A DNA stretch of 64,000 nt from Antedon mediterranea (GCF_964355755.1 NC_092670.1:40101795-40165794), one strand, 5' to 3'; positions 36,701 to 51,700 are shown, numbered from the stretch's first letter. Numbers and translations are program-made. Notes: generated from the sequence alone by a model not told the origin.

Positions 36701-39700
36701 GCAAACATCAACAACACGCTTAACATAACGCAGAACAAATCTAAATTGATATCAAATAGTAAACACTGAATCAAAAAAGTGAAACATCCAAGTGAGTCAG
36801 TCACCGATTGGTTGAATATGAGTAATCGTGTGCTCTTGTGAAAAGACGACAATTTAAGAATTACGCAAAGAACAACAACGTTAGCGATCAGGCCAATTGT
36901 AGCAACACCACATCCAATTTTGTACAAAATCCATGTTTCTTCAGTAATATTTAAACCCATTTTTAGTTTCTTAAGTTTGGATAAACGATTGTTGCTGTAG
37001 ACTTAGATTTCTAAGACTGGTAGAAATTGCAGCAGAGATCTGCTATATGAATACAAGTGGGCTAAAAATACACTGGAATTTAATTAGCAGTGCTGTACTT
37101 TAATTAGTTGTGCTGTATTTAAAGTAGTTTTATAAAAGCTGTTTCTATCATATATTTCTACAATTGGTATAATAAGTAAACTAAAGAAAATTACTCAATT
37201 GCTTTCACCATTGAAATTGAGAACAACATCATTAGGAAACACTAGACCTTCAATTTCATTATTATAAATAAATGATATCAATTTGATAACCTATTACCAG
37301 TTGAAACTTGTAAGGGTGTGTGGGACAGTGTGTTGAACATTTAACTACTGATCGTAGATAGAGTAGGGGATCATCTCACGGTGTACCGCCCAATTCACCA
37401 GAAGGACCCCACCTGAAACAAGTCTGTGGACTTGGTGGGTTATCCTTGGTGTGCAACGCCCAAAAAAGCTGTGGCTTAGTGGTTATGATTGCCGGCTACC
37501 AATCCAAGGGTCTTTAGTTCGAGTTCTGTCATAGTACTCTTGACAAATTCCACAAAGACTTGTATTTAAATTCAAGAAAATAATGGGGGAAAAAACGGTA
37601 ATATAGAAAGAGAAATAATAACGAACAACTATAATATGTATTTGTGATATATGACTTAACGAATACAAGTTTTCTTGTAGTACACTATACTACAAAAGAG
37701 AGAAAAAAAAAACAAAATAAAGACTTTGTTAATGTAGATCATCTTGTGTATAATATTTTACTGTGAATAATAGTGAATTAATTCGCCTATGGTTATGCTT
37801 GGCAATTTGTCTGAAATTTAGAGAATAGAAAAAAGGAAAAATACAAACCTGTATCATAAAACCATCTTCCTCATTCATCTTACAGACACAGTGAACAACT
37901 TCATCTCCATATGGTTCTTCAGTCTGCATACCTTCTTCACATGTTTTCATTTCCAGCCTCTGTTCACGTGTCAACTCACGAACGTAAATTTCCTCAGTTT
38001 GTGAGATGTAACTACTGGATTCCTTTCTGTGATGCCTCTCTTCTATTGATAAAAAAAATGACTAGGAATTTAATCCCCTTTAAAATGTTTTGGAAAAATT
38101 TTAATTGTGCAGCATGAAAAAGATTTGAGTATGAATTCATTTCAACTCAAAAAACTCCCAAAATAATATTCCTTTTTAACATGCAAAGATATAGGTAAGG
38201 TTGAGAATATTTTGACATCACAGTTGTTGTACAACCATCTTTTTGAGAAAAATCATTGTACAAAACTGAAATGTTGAGCTTATTCTTTTTTTAAAGGAAT
38301 GGCGTTTCTTTCAAAATCATTATTCTTGTTATAATAACACTGTGGTCCTGTCTTAATCAAAATATACAAGAAAACAGAGAGCTACACAGCTTTTGTTTTC
38401 AAAGCTGTTTCTAATATTAACACAAATGCATATCAGTAAGGTATACACAAGAGATGGAATATACCAACCTTTCCTACTATACTTGTAGGAACCATCACTG
38501 TCTCTATCTCGATGTCTATGTGATTTGTGACTTTTCTTATGTTTTTCATGATGGTGCCTAGATGACCTATGCTCAGAACGATCTGTTGAGCGCCCTCTAT
38601 CAGATGATGATGAAGACCGATATTTATCGTTGCTTTTACTCTTCTCTCCTTTAATTCTTTCATACTCTTTTGATCTATCTTTTTCATGTTTTTCTGTTGA
38701 CTTCTTTCGATCCTCAATTTTGTCAGAACTTTTTTTATCTGGAAGTTTCAAGTGCTCTTCCTTACCACTAGTACGTCTGGTTTTCAATATATCTGAACTT
38801 TTTGTGATTTCACCAGTGAGTGCTTTCCCGAAGTCAGATATGTCTTTCGAACCGTCAATGGTTTTTTTTGTAAAATTAATTGTCTTTCCTTTTGAGTTAT
38901 CAACCGTTTTTCCTTTTGAACTATCAACTGTTTTTCCTTTTGAACTATCAACTGTTTTTCCTTTTGAACTATCAACTGTTTTTCCTTTTGAACTATCGAT
39001 CGTTTTTCCTTTTAAACCATCGATCGTTTTTCCTTTTGAACTATCGATTGATTCTCCTTTTGAAACATCGACTGCTTTTTCTTTAGAACCATCCACTGAT
39101 TTGCTTTTCTCAATTGTTTTTTCGTGAACCCCGGTCTTTCCAATCTCAGATGACTTTTCAATTTGATTCTTTACACCCTGGGCTTTTAACCTTTCAGATA
39201 CTTTGGCAGGTGAGGGCGAAGATGATGATGATGATAGCCGACGTGATGAAGAAACAGCTGACTTTCCAAATAGATTGGATTTATTGGTTTGAGCATTTTT
39301 AGCAGATTTTGAAGTTATTGCTGCTGGAGCAGATGATCTTAACTTCTGTACCTTGGCTGGTTGAGTTGGATTTGATTTTTTTGTACCTGTTACAACTCCC
39401 GCTGTAAGATAAAAATAAAGATGATGATGGTATTAAAGAAATTCATCTAATTCCAAACCAAAACAAAATTGAAATATCTTATTGATGTTTCGTCAACGCA
39501 CCAGTTGTGGACTTCTTCAAATTAACGTAGAGCATCTTAAAGATTTTTCAGAACAGTGTTTAAGTGGTAACAATTCAATACTTACGTGTAGACAATCTCT
39601 TTCTACTGCGACTTAATGCTTTACTCGCTGCTGAAGCATAAGATGAGGGCTTCGCTCCAATGTGGTAATATTTTTTATGATAATCCAAAAGAGAACCCTT

Positions 39701-42700
39701 TCGGTACGCTTTATCGCATCCAGGAATATCACACTTGTATTTGTTATGATCTAAATCTATGACCATCTCCTTTGGAGCAAGCTCTGTTAAAAATAAAATA
39801 AATTATAAATAAACTCCACTTATTTTTAATTTCAGTAAGATTAATTTTCTTACACAGTGTGTTTTTGTGTTTTTTAATTATTAATGATACATTTATTCCA
39901 AATCTTTTGACTCCTCTAGCACTGACCTGCACTTTTCCTTTTCTACATATTTTAGCTTCTATTTTAGTTGTTTTTTTAATTATTAATGGTTCCTGATTCG
40001 AATACATATTTTACAGTTTGTTTTGATTAATTAATGACATTTGGAAGGCATTAGCCAGTAGCAATGTTTCTAGATTTGTTATTCAAACTGCTTTTAAATG
40101 TACATATTATCTTCAAATAAAAACAGTACATCTACGACTCTTTTACTGTTTACGAGTAATGTTTAAACGCATAGCAATGAACCAACCAAGAGTTCTACAT
40201 TCATTTAATGCTATAATACTTACTTCTGTTAGGATCTCTGAGAAGACCAACTTCTTTGTCCGTTATTACTAAAAATAACAATTTAATATATATCCTTTAG
40301 TCAATTCAATATATTTTTATTCCTTCAATTAAAAACAAAAGTAACAACAAAAATTTAAAACATGCTGAAGGTCCCAGATGAAAAACATTTTATTAATGAA
40401 CTTTAAACCTTGTACTCGTACCATTTGTGCATATATATATAAATTATATTTTTGAAAATGGTTGGTAATCGGCGCTACATGATGTTGATATTTTAAACTT
40501 ACGTGGCTCCCTACTTTTCTTGGCAAGTTGAGACAGTAATGGCGTTATAGGGCTCCCTAAGCTGCTGGAAATAGAGGTGTTCGAACTTGCTGCATGGAAA
40601 AGGATTGGATAGATTGGATAAATAATATTGGATTTATAAACAAATAAAAAGTAAATCATAATAAAACAATCCAAACAAAGTGAAATAGGGACTGGCATGG
40701 TGTAAGTAATAGTGTAAATAAAAATAGGGACTGGCATGGTGTAAGTAATAGTGTAAATAAAAATAGGGACTGGCATGGTGTAAGTAATAGTGTAAATAAA
40801 AATAGGGACTGGCATGGTGTAATAGTGTAAATAAAAATAGGGACTGGCATGGTGTAATAGTGTAAATAAAAATAGGGACTGGCATGGTGTAATAGTGTAA
40901 ATAAAAATAGGGACTGGCATGGTGTAATAGTGTAAATAAAAATAGGGACTGGCATGGTGTAATAGTGTAAATAAAAATAGGGACTGGCATGGTGTAATAG
41001 TGTAAATAAAACAGATGAAAAAAAACCAAACATCTTGTAAATTGATCAATAAAATTGAAAAAAAAAATGTTTTTCTGATAAAATCATAATTAAGAGAATA
41101 AAAAAATAGAAGCTTATAGACTAGAATTTAATGGGTTTTAAGTTAATTTTAACTGTATATTTTTTTTTTGTATAAGCTAAATCATTTTTTTTTTCTTTTT
41201 AGCAAAGTGATTACTTTATTAAAATTACAAAATAGCCTATTCAAAGTTCTTCAATAAATTGTGTAGAATGATTTATACTGTTATGATGTTTAATACTTCA
41301 ATTGAAGAGTTTCAGGTTTTAAATGAATTTGACAAATTTATTACAAAGACAAAACAATGATTATAAAAACTCTTTATTCAAATCTTTCAATTACATATAT
41401 ATTTACAGAAGTTATGGAAACTATAAAGAATTACAGTTACTGGTTTGTATATTAGGGTCCACAAATAAGTTTTAAATATGATAATATAAAAACAAATTAA
41501 AAAAGTGAGGCAGCACACTGTGATTCAATATTATTTTTAATTTATTTGTTCAACTTCAGGAACAAAACATAAAAATAAAGTTTGAAATATTGAATCACAA
41601 TGGCCTGCATCACATTTATTGGGGTTTGTTTAAAAGTTTATTGTAAGTTCATTCATACAAAAATCTGACTTAAGATTGGCCTGGCTCCAAATTTGCATTA
41701 GCAAACTGCTATAAATAGATTTAACATGTTAGTTGAACATTTCAAAACTAGCTAACATTTGCTTTGCAATTCAAAACAACAAAATCTTTTTAATCTTTAT
41801 CTCTGTAAAATTCAAACTTTTTTTGTAGAATCAATTATTATATTGTATTATAGCAATATATTTGTTTGTTTGCTAAAGAAGGTTGGATGCTAAAATAATG
41901 TTATGTACTTTATGTTGTTGACATTTTCAATGGCAAGAAATTAAATTTGTAATCCTGTTTTTTTCTTTTTTAATCTTCACATGCACATCTGTACTGCATT
42001 TATGTTACTTTAACATAGAGCAATTCAGTCAAAATATATTGTACCCATGAAAAAAACATTTTTAAAAAAATATTTTTGTTGAATATGCCATTTTAAATAA
42101 TAGTTATAAACAATTATTTACCTGAAAAAATGCAATTTAAAGCACAAAACAGTCAAATTGGCTGGAAGTCAATGGGTTTTTCATTGAACAAAACCATTTA
42201 TTTCACTTTGGCAGTGACAACATTTTTGTTAGATATTTTTTTCTACGAAAGTGATTAACTTGATTAAAACTGCGAAATTGCCTATTCTTTTTTTCATGTA
42301 AAAATTTTCTTTTTTCAAAACTAAATTTTTTACTGCAATAACAAATGATTTTAGTTTGTATAAATGTAGAAGTTTATATTCTTACTATTAAAAAGCTTGC
42401 TAAATAATTGCAAAATGTAGTTAATGTAGAACAATTTTGACATGGTTCGTTACAATGAATAAAAAATTAGTCTTTATATGTATGTCGACACTTTCCATTT
42501 ATACTTTCCCTAATGTACGACATATCTCTATAAACATCTCCAAACAAAGCCTCAGCTTCTGCTAAAATTGGTTTCAGTCTAACTGGATCAAGAGTCTTCT
42601 TAATCTTGATAACCCCATTGCTACTACGCCGTGGACCTCCCACAAAGCTAGAATTTTGTAACTCTTGCTTCGTAAAAAGATACCCCATCATCTTCAAAAT

Positions 42701-45700
42701 GAATGTCTGTCCTGGTTTTGGTCGAGGCTTGCTTGATGAATAACAAGCCAAATACTTTGATTTTGCTACTTCAATACACGCCACATTTTCATTACCAATC
42801 ACAATAAACTCTCCAGGTGAAGACATCTTTTCTCTCACACGTTGCTCTGCTTGTTTCAATTTTGTCTCTTTCAACTGTTTTAACTGTTCCTGAAGTTGTG
42901 GAATTGTCAGATGAGAAGAGGTTCCTGCTATCTGACCACGACCACTAATATGTTCTGTTATAGTAGAAATGTCATTTTCAATTTGATTTCTTCCAGAAGA
43001 TGAATGTGAAAGATCGTTTTCATCCATTCTTGATTCTGTTGACGAGTAGAAAAAAGGTCCGCTTACATATTTAGCTTTAAAATTGTTCTTGTGTTCATTT
43101 GTTCCGTCATTTGGCAAAACTTCATTCCCTCTGCTATCTGATAATTTTGAAATAAACATGGGTACAGGTCGAAGTTCAACATCATCCTCCAGAACTGAAT
43201 CATTTCCAGATGGATTTAAACACTGTATACTACTATCATCTTTATCCAGACAGACATCATTCTCAAGAACTCCCGGATCTGGTTTTACTGGCGTTTCTTC
43301 AGGAATCAAAATATAAGCATTTGAAGAACCTGGATGTTCATTAGCTGGAGAACCTGTTGACCTGCTGCAAGATGTGTGAACAGATTGTTTAGTATTGTTC
43401 CAATTTACTTCCTGCTGACCTGACATGTCACCTTTAATACTGTTGAAATTAGAGTTGTTTTGAGGTAATCGATTCCAGGTATCTGTGCTTCCTTCGGTTG
43501 GGTCAAAATCTTGAGTTATATCAATTTGCGCATGGTCTAATATTGAGTTTACTGGCAGATTAGTTAATTGAGATTGCTGAGATGGTTGATTCCAGATTGC
43601 ACTTTCTTCAATTTCTTGATTGGTGTGCTGTTGGAGAATCATTTCATTGTCTTTAATCGATGTGTTTGAAGGATTACACTTTGATACTAAAGCAGTCATT
43701 GTTTTTAACATCTTCTGAAAGTTAGAAAACATCTTTTGTTGGTTCAGTTCAATTCTGCCAAGTCTTCTGTTAACAGTGTCTAATTTCAGAAGTTGACGTT
43801 GAATAAGGTGTTGTCTTCGTTCAATGTTAGCCACACTTGTACCTAGCATATGAACAGATGACAGCGTTCTTTCAACTGTTGTTTCAAAATCATTTTCAAA
43901 ATCAGCGAGAGGAGAGCAACGCAATCTGGAATCTTCATCACTGGTGGTATCAGTATCTTGTTCACAGCCTTTTTGTGTCCTCAAACGATTTGATCTTTTG
44001 TCTTCTTTATCATTGCTTCTACAAGAAGTGGCCAATAAATTTGCAAATGATTCATTTCCATCCTCAAGAGAGCATTTATAATAATTTCCAAAAATGTTGG
44101 AAGAAGGTTCTCCATCAAAGGCGGAAGAAGTTTTCTTGAATTGTGTGTCCTTCTTCTTCCTCTTTCTGCAGTTGTCATCGTCATCATAAACATCAATCAC
44201 AGGATTTATGTCTGTGCAGAAAGAGAGCGAATATCAAATGTTAGAGAGCAGTTTATTGTTGAGTTTTCGTATTAGTCTGGTGATCGTCATGCAGAACATT
44301 GATGAATCCATCTCAAATTAAGTCTTCAAAATGCCATGGATGATTCTCCTTTATTAGCCATGTGGATGTTTATTCCATTTCAATTTCCATTTCAACATCA
44401 TCTCCATCTCAAATGCCATTCACGGTTCAAAACGATTTAATTTTCTAGAAAAGTACTGTTTCAGCTATTTTTAAATTTTGTTTGTGCTTTTATGCTTTTG
44501 TTTCTGTTCAAGGGGAAGGGGGATGTAGATAGAGGTGCTTGCCACCTGTTCATCCCTTTCTTTTCGCTATGTTGTGCTATGTGCTTTTTTTATTTGTATA
44601 TCTGTTTGCAGAGTATAATAAATAATAATGTTTTCAATTTCTATTTTATGTAATAAGTGCTACATGTTTTAATGTGATCTATTTTGAATTGACTAGTTGT
44701 ATATATGTGTACATTTTAAAACAATATTAAAGTTAGTTAAAGATGTATTGTCCCTTTGACTAATTCCAAAAAAATGTATAAAAAAAGATTTCGGAAAAAG
44801 CGGGTCATTTTGAAGTATCATAATATTTATTAACTTTCACCAAAAATTAGTCGAAAAAAAAATCATTTAACTGAAATACAGACATTTCTTTTTTCAAAAA
44901 ATAACTGACTTCCAGTCAAAGTTTTCGATCAAAACATATCTCATAATGCAACGCGCTTGTTTGGCTCATATGTATGCATAATCATTTAATTTCTTTGCGA
45001 TCTGTTTAAAACACCTTCTCAACCGTGAGGAGTTGTAAACAATCCTAATTAGCATCATGCATAATGCATACTCATGGTTTGAAATCTTTGTTTACTTTTG
45101 CTCGCGACAATTTTTCAGACGAAATGTAATCAAATTAATTTACCTGTTAATTATGTAAACTTCTTGTTTTTGGCTCGAATTTTCGACTTAAAGTGAATAA
45201 CTTTAATATTACTTTGATATGGCCAATTTAAATTTAGAATATTTTGACCTTCATTTTTTGTGTTTCAAGTGATAATTCATCTTTAAGTTAAATACTAGTG
45301 ATTGACACTATATATAGAAAACATCTATGGATGGACAATGTATGATACAGTATTTATTAAAGATACACTGTCTCTAAAGTCTGTCAATTTTGTAAAAAAT
45401 GAATGGATGGAATTACATAGTAATGTATTGTAAGTTTTTTCAGTAAAAATATGATACATATTTTTAATATTTTATTTTTTTTTGGTAAATAATTATTTAC
45501 AAAAATATACATTTTCTTCTTTAGACCCAATAAACTTTATTTTTTTTATAAATGATGACAACAACAAAGATGTTTTGCTAATTCTGCATACTAGGTCTAG
45601 TATACTAGCAATGTCAGTCAATGTAACATTAATTAAAATGTTTTTGTTCAAGTTCATTAAACAAATTTTCCAAATTTTTCACAATATTGGAAAAACAATG

Positions 45701-48700
45701 TTAAATAAAATATTTAGTAAAAAAATAATGAAATAAGGAATAAAGAAACGCATTAAAAAGAATAAAAAGATGGAAAAATAATTATTATTTAGGAAAATCG
45801 GTTCCTGATCACCATAGTGTGGCTAAAACATTATTTTTACAACAACAAACTGAAATACATACCTGGGCTTGAAGTATGTGACCTAGGAGAGATTGATTGA
45901 CCCTACAAAAGAAAAAAACAAACATTTTTTAATACTACACTTATAATGTATAATCAAATCCATGTGACCAACAATCGTCCAATCAAATGACAGGAATTTA
46001 TTCAGGTGTTAAATAATAATGGATAATCAATGGATTAAACAGTGAACAGTAGCTTTATTTATTTGAAGCTTTCAATTTGCGATGACCTAGTACTGTATCT
46101 TCAATAAAATCCTAGTTTTTTCGCAAAAACAAAAGCTTCTTACTTTTAAGAGAGTTGAACGACAGTTAAAATTGTAATAATCTAAAAAGAAGTTAAAATT
46201 GTCTTATTTATTAATAAATGTTAGCTTCTCTTTGCATGTGCGATCACCTTTTTTACTTTTGGTACTTAATTCAGTTACCTTCATAAAACCTTGTCATTTA
46301 TCCGATTTCTGTGCATATTTAGTTTTATTTTAAAATATTTATTATTTAAATATTCTGTATTGTTTAATTGATTAACTTTTACTACCTAAATAATAAATTG
46401 ATCATTTTATATTTAAAATAACAATATAATGCTTATTTTATGTGCGATGCTCTACAATGGCTCTGTCTTTTACTTTCTGTCTTCTGTACCACGATATTTG
46501 TTTGGCAAAAAGTATCAATATAAAATGTTGAAAGGTCATTTTTTAACTATTCTTTTGATAGCCTCTTTGTTGTGATGTGCAATTTCTAAGTTGCAACATA
46601 TGATAATCATCATCACGACTGACAAAACATTGATTGACCTGATCTAGGTTGGTCACCGCTCGTCGCAAACCGAAACCTCCCTAACATTGTTTTGTACTTT
46701 TTGCTGTTGTCAAGAATTTCTTATAGTAATTTAACCTGCATTTACTAAAGTCCTAAAAATGACAATAAAATACATACACTGGGTTTATAGCATCAACTTT
46801 ATTTATTAAAGCAAATTCAAAGATTTTTAAAAATATATAGTTTTCCAAACAAATATAATTGTCATGCAAAAAAATGCTCTATTTATAACACAATTCTTTC
46901 TGTGAAAGACTGATGTTTTGTAAATTAATAATTAAACAAAAGATAAACTCTCAATAGAGCATTTATACAGTTGAAACTAATTACATGTATGACACTTCTG
47001 CTCTTGAAATGAAACAAAGAAATGGACTAATAATGTATTATCTTTATAAAAAACATGTGAAACAGAAACTACATTCAAGCATTATGAGACTAACAATTCA
47101 GCTTTAAAACAAAAATCAAACTACAAGTTTCGATCTCTAATTGTCTGAGAAAGTGAAATAACAGGTTTAAATTGTTTGCTTCGACACAACGATAAATATT
47201 AATATTATACTAATAAAAGTAATTACGTGTTCTAAAGTGAAAACAGAAATACTTCAAAGTCAAAAAAGCTTTAACAGACCTTGTAATAGTTTTTACACAG
47301 ACTATAAGAGCTTAGTGAAATTTTTTAAAAGATCATCCAACGGTGTAATAATTACTAATATAAAACAACATTAGTTAGGTCTATAGTATTTTTTTAAGCG
47401 TTATTTTTATATTATGTAATTAATAATAATATAAGAAATGTTAAACATTGAATTTATAACCTATACACTATTGCTCTACCTCTGTATCGAGCACTCTTAT
47501 TCATGATCTGGATCAAGTCTACCATGCAGATTAACCTATACACTATTGCTCTACCTATGTATCGAGCACTCTTATTCATGATCTGGATCAAGTCTACAAC
47601 GCAGATTAACCTATACACTATACATTTATTATATTTTTCTATGAACATTGAGTATGGTTTTAATACTGTACTTGACTACCACTAAACAGTAGAATGAAGT
47701 TTACTAGAATTATTCAAATCTGGGGCGGATCCAGTTTTATTCAATATTAATTTCTATAAATTTATTAGGAAAAGGAAAATAAGAATTCCAATGTAAAAAT
47801 AATTATACTGTACATATTTTATGTTTATGTTAAAATTCAATAAACAATATCTGGCTTAATAATACTAAATGTTTTTAGAAGGTCACCATTCTGTAACGGC
47901 GTCGGACCCCTACCTAGGTGCAAATTAGCAAATGTTAGGTTAAACTCTACGTTCACCACTGATAATCTCTTGCAGAATATCATCAGTAAGTAGATCACCG
48001 TCAAAACTGGGAAACTCCTTCTTTGCTTGCAACATTATGACCTTCAAACGGAACGGATCTAAAGCATTTTTAACAGTTTGCCTTTGAGACTTCCACAAAT
48101 CGTCTCCACTTCCTGATAACTCATCGTTTATGAATAAGATTGATAGAAGTCTTTTGATAAAGAAGGTTACAGACTTGCTCTTACTCTGTATGTCTTGATA
48201 AATGTTCTTTGGAATCTCCATTTTGTAAGGATGACTGCCAATGACAACTGTATGACCTTTTCTTTGTTCTGATGATTCTTTAGAAGTTGTTCCTAAATTA
48301 TAAGCTTCCTGATTGTAAGCACCTCGCATCTGATGTTTGTTGGACACACGTGGTGTGACTGTGCATCTGGTTTCTGTTAGCTTTCTTTGTTTGGAGTTCG
48401 ATTCATTTTGACTTTGTTCTTTCAAAGAGCTAATCCTCTTCCTCCATGTTGCCTCCGTTGGAAGAACATTCATTCCTATCCTGTTGGAATTGGTTCGATT
48501 GAGGTTGTCGCAATTTTTTGAAGATGGAATGGCAAGTTCTTTCTTTCCATCCTTCTTACTAAGATGGCTCCTTGATTGAGATTCATTATTTCTCTGCTCG
48601 GTAGAAGCATTTGAACGATTCTTCTTTGGTTCCTCTTCATCATCAGACATTTCAAGCTGAATGTCCATTTCAGTGTCTTTCATTTTTGAAGACACATGAC

Positions 48701-51700
48701 CAGTACATGAGGTTTTCTTTTTTGATACTGACGACGTGACAGTTTGCAACTCACTCAATCTTTTATCAGTAACGATTGGAAGTTTATTCAGAGACACTAT
48801 GGGCATTTTTGAAAGCCTAGGTAAGAGAAGCACATCTGGTTGGTGTTCAGGCAGTTTAGAAGACCCTGAGGGAAGTTTAATTCTTGATTTAATGAAGTTT
48901 ATATTTTCTCTAGCTTGTGAATTTTTCTGGTATGGGCCAAGTTTGTAAGATGTTCTCTTGGATTGTTTTTTACCAGTGACGATTAACCTACCAGTAGAAA
49001 CACAATTGCTTTTATTATAAGATGAAGAACGCCTTAGTTGTACCAATTTGGAAGTAACTTTAGAAGGATGACCTGACATGACCTGACCTTGTCTTAGAGA
49101 ATTTTGTGGAGCAACAGAATTGACCAATGACACATCAGATTTTCTTGCTTCAGATTGCCAGCTTGAAGGAGGTCTTAAAACGGCAGCAATGACATCTCTG
49201 CTTTCTTTTTTAATGGCTTCCTTAACCTCATCCACCATCGATGTAATTTTGTCAACAACAACTGCATTACTATCAAATTGTTCCAGTTGTTTTTGTGTTT
49301 TTTCCAATACATCATCACAAATAGATTGTATGTCACTCTTGATATCCAACCGAATCTCATGTCGAAGTTTCCTTAACTGGGTTTCAATTGAGCGGAACTT
49401 GGTGTCGACATACTGATGAAGGCATTTGCAACAGGTATTGTGTCGTTGAGAAGGAATGGGTCGTCTAATTGGTGGACCTCCCAAACTGGAAGGGTATAAA
49501 AGTCGATGATCTGGAGAATTTGTCCGTGTATCAGAAATATCTGTAGAAGTTTTTGGAAAATTGTTTCTCTTAGTCTGGTGTAGATCATCCCTCAATTTTG
49601 AATGTGAAAATACCGCTGCGTTCTTGTCACTGTTTTGGCCGTTTCTTGTAGTAGGGACGGAGTAACTATTTTTCACATGACTATTGTCTTTCTCCAAAGT
49701 GGAAATTGACTTATGATTGTAATATGACCTGATTCTTGAACTTTGACCTGGAATCCTCAACATTACATCTGTTGCCGATTTGGTTCCCGAGTTAAGAGTT
49801 CTGTCAAAATGCTTTTTGTTTCCATCAGTTGAATTCTTATGCATTAATCTGTAACTTGGTTTCCGTGAAATGTAATACATTAAATCCTCTTCATTATAAT
49901 GATGCCATCTAAGATTATGACCACGAATTTGAGAAGTATTAAACGACATCAACTGAATATCACTTTGAAAAGATGTTGCATGACTGGGTAATGAATTTGA
50001 TTGAGAAGCTTTGTCAGAGTCATTATCAGAAGTTCTACAAGAAGTTTGAGGTTTTTGACTGTTGCTCGAATCATTATCGTCAGAGTCTTCCAAATCTAAA
50101 TTTATAGGCATCATAAAATCGTCATCTAGTTCACTATCTTGGTCAGTGATGTCCGAATATAGTCCTCTATTGCGGTCATCACTGTTGGACGAGCAACCAT
50201 CCCAATATGCCTGCACGTCCGCTCTCTCCTACAAGTTGAAGAAATTCGAAGAGTGAGAGTGCAGGCTTGAGATTTTTTTTTTTTAAGCAAAAGCATGAAT
50301 TTCTATAGGCTGTATATATAATGTCTGCAAAAGAAAATCATCTGCAAAAAAAATGTTGCTAAACTAAAAAAATACAAGCTGCATAAATGAAAAAAAAAAA
50401 TTTCCAAATTGCTGATAATCAATGATATATGTACGAATGATATGATATTAACATGATTTTAATCCATGGTGTAAAAGTAAAAGAGATGCAATAAAAACAA
50501 AAAGCAATCCGAGCGGCATCCAGAATCGTGAAACAAGATTCTGTAAATAAAACTTGATATCTATATGTACATACCCTGCGTGTTGCATGTGCAAAGAAAT
50601 GTGTGCTTGCTGCTGTACTCTATTATTTTACCTATACCGTAGTTCCCCGGGTATAATCCCACCCTCCTTGTACGTGAAATTTGCCCGAATTTGGGAGGTG
50701 GGACTATACCCGGGGATTTCCCACTGCATGAATTGAAAATGACGATATTTCTTCTAGCTACGATCTAAAGCTATATTCCGATGCATGTAGGCTAGGCCTA
50801 GCAATTAGACGGCCAGGCCATCTAGACCTAGGCGGCCTAATTGGTCTTACCTGTGCTATGCCTACCGTTATAGATTTTCCCCAGATTTCTACTTAAAAAA
50901 TACCCTAAAATGTGATCTAGGCCTAGCTTCCTAAATCGACATGAACTCGATCATACGAGTTCTCCGTCTCCCGGCGGTTCACCCACGCTCGAGCTCAGTG
51001 TAAATCGCATGTTGTTGCATGTGACACAAACTACTGCACAAGCCGGTCGGTATAGAGGGCGGTGTTTTTTTTACGGTAATCAAGCATGCAGTAGTGTAAA
51101 CAACAAGAAAGAATGTACACGGCGAAAGGATGTACAGAACGCGACGATCGGGGCATGCTAGCCTTAAGGTTGTATTCAACTTAACAATGTTTGATGAGTT
51201 TTAAGTCAGCCAAATTCAGAGAAATTACTCTATTCTTTGGTGAGAATTTCTTTAAAAATATTGACGTCGGCCTAGCTAGCTACAGTAGGCCTAGGCCCAC
51301 CTCTGGCCTTATATTAAATTATACACTGGGACTTTGCTCGGGGATATGCTTGCGTGCGAAGGTAATCGTAAAGTCGGGGGTGGGATTATACCCGAGGTGG
51401 GATTATACCCGAGGAACTACGGTATATATATATTTTTCTCTACAATTTAGTTTGATTCAATGCATTCTATTCATACATGACATGACATGAGTTAGCATTA
51501 TATATTTGGTTATTTAGGCTTTTCATATCAAATTTTTATACATTTTTTTAAAAAATATATATATTTTTTTTACATTTTGTTTTTGTTCTGTGTTTTATTT
51601 GTTTTCTATGTGTTATATGACAATACTGATACGGTGAGAGTCAATACGGTGAGAGTCAATGACAATACTGTAACATACTGTGAGAGTCAATACGGTGAGA

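Noticed and set aside
37468-37530. A functional tRNA gene
   Set aside because: A- and B-box-like motifs are present, but I cannot build a complete cloverleaf with acceptor stem. A SINE or pseudogene is more likely.
40434-41049. Minus-strand ORFs of 125-201 aa (FIYTITPCQSL-type repeats)
   Set aside because: They are translations of the 35/39-bp minisatellite in an intron, open in several frames.
47940-50216. Treating the BEN ORF as an independent gene starting at 50216
   Set aside because: The codon there is GTG, not ATG. The frame is open back to a good acceptor that is in phase with the upstream Tudor exons. The same holds for 44200 in exon H.
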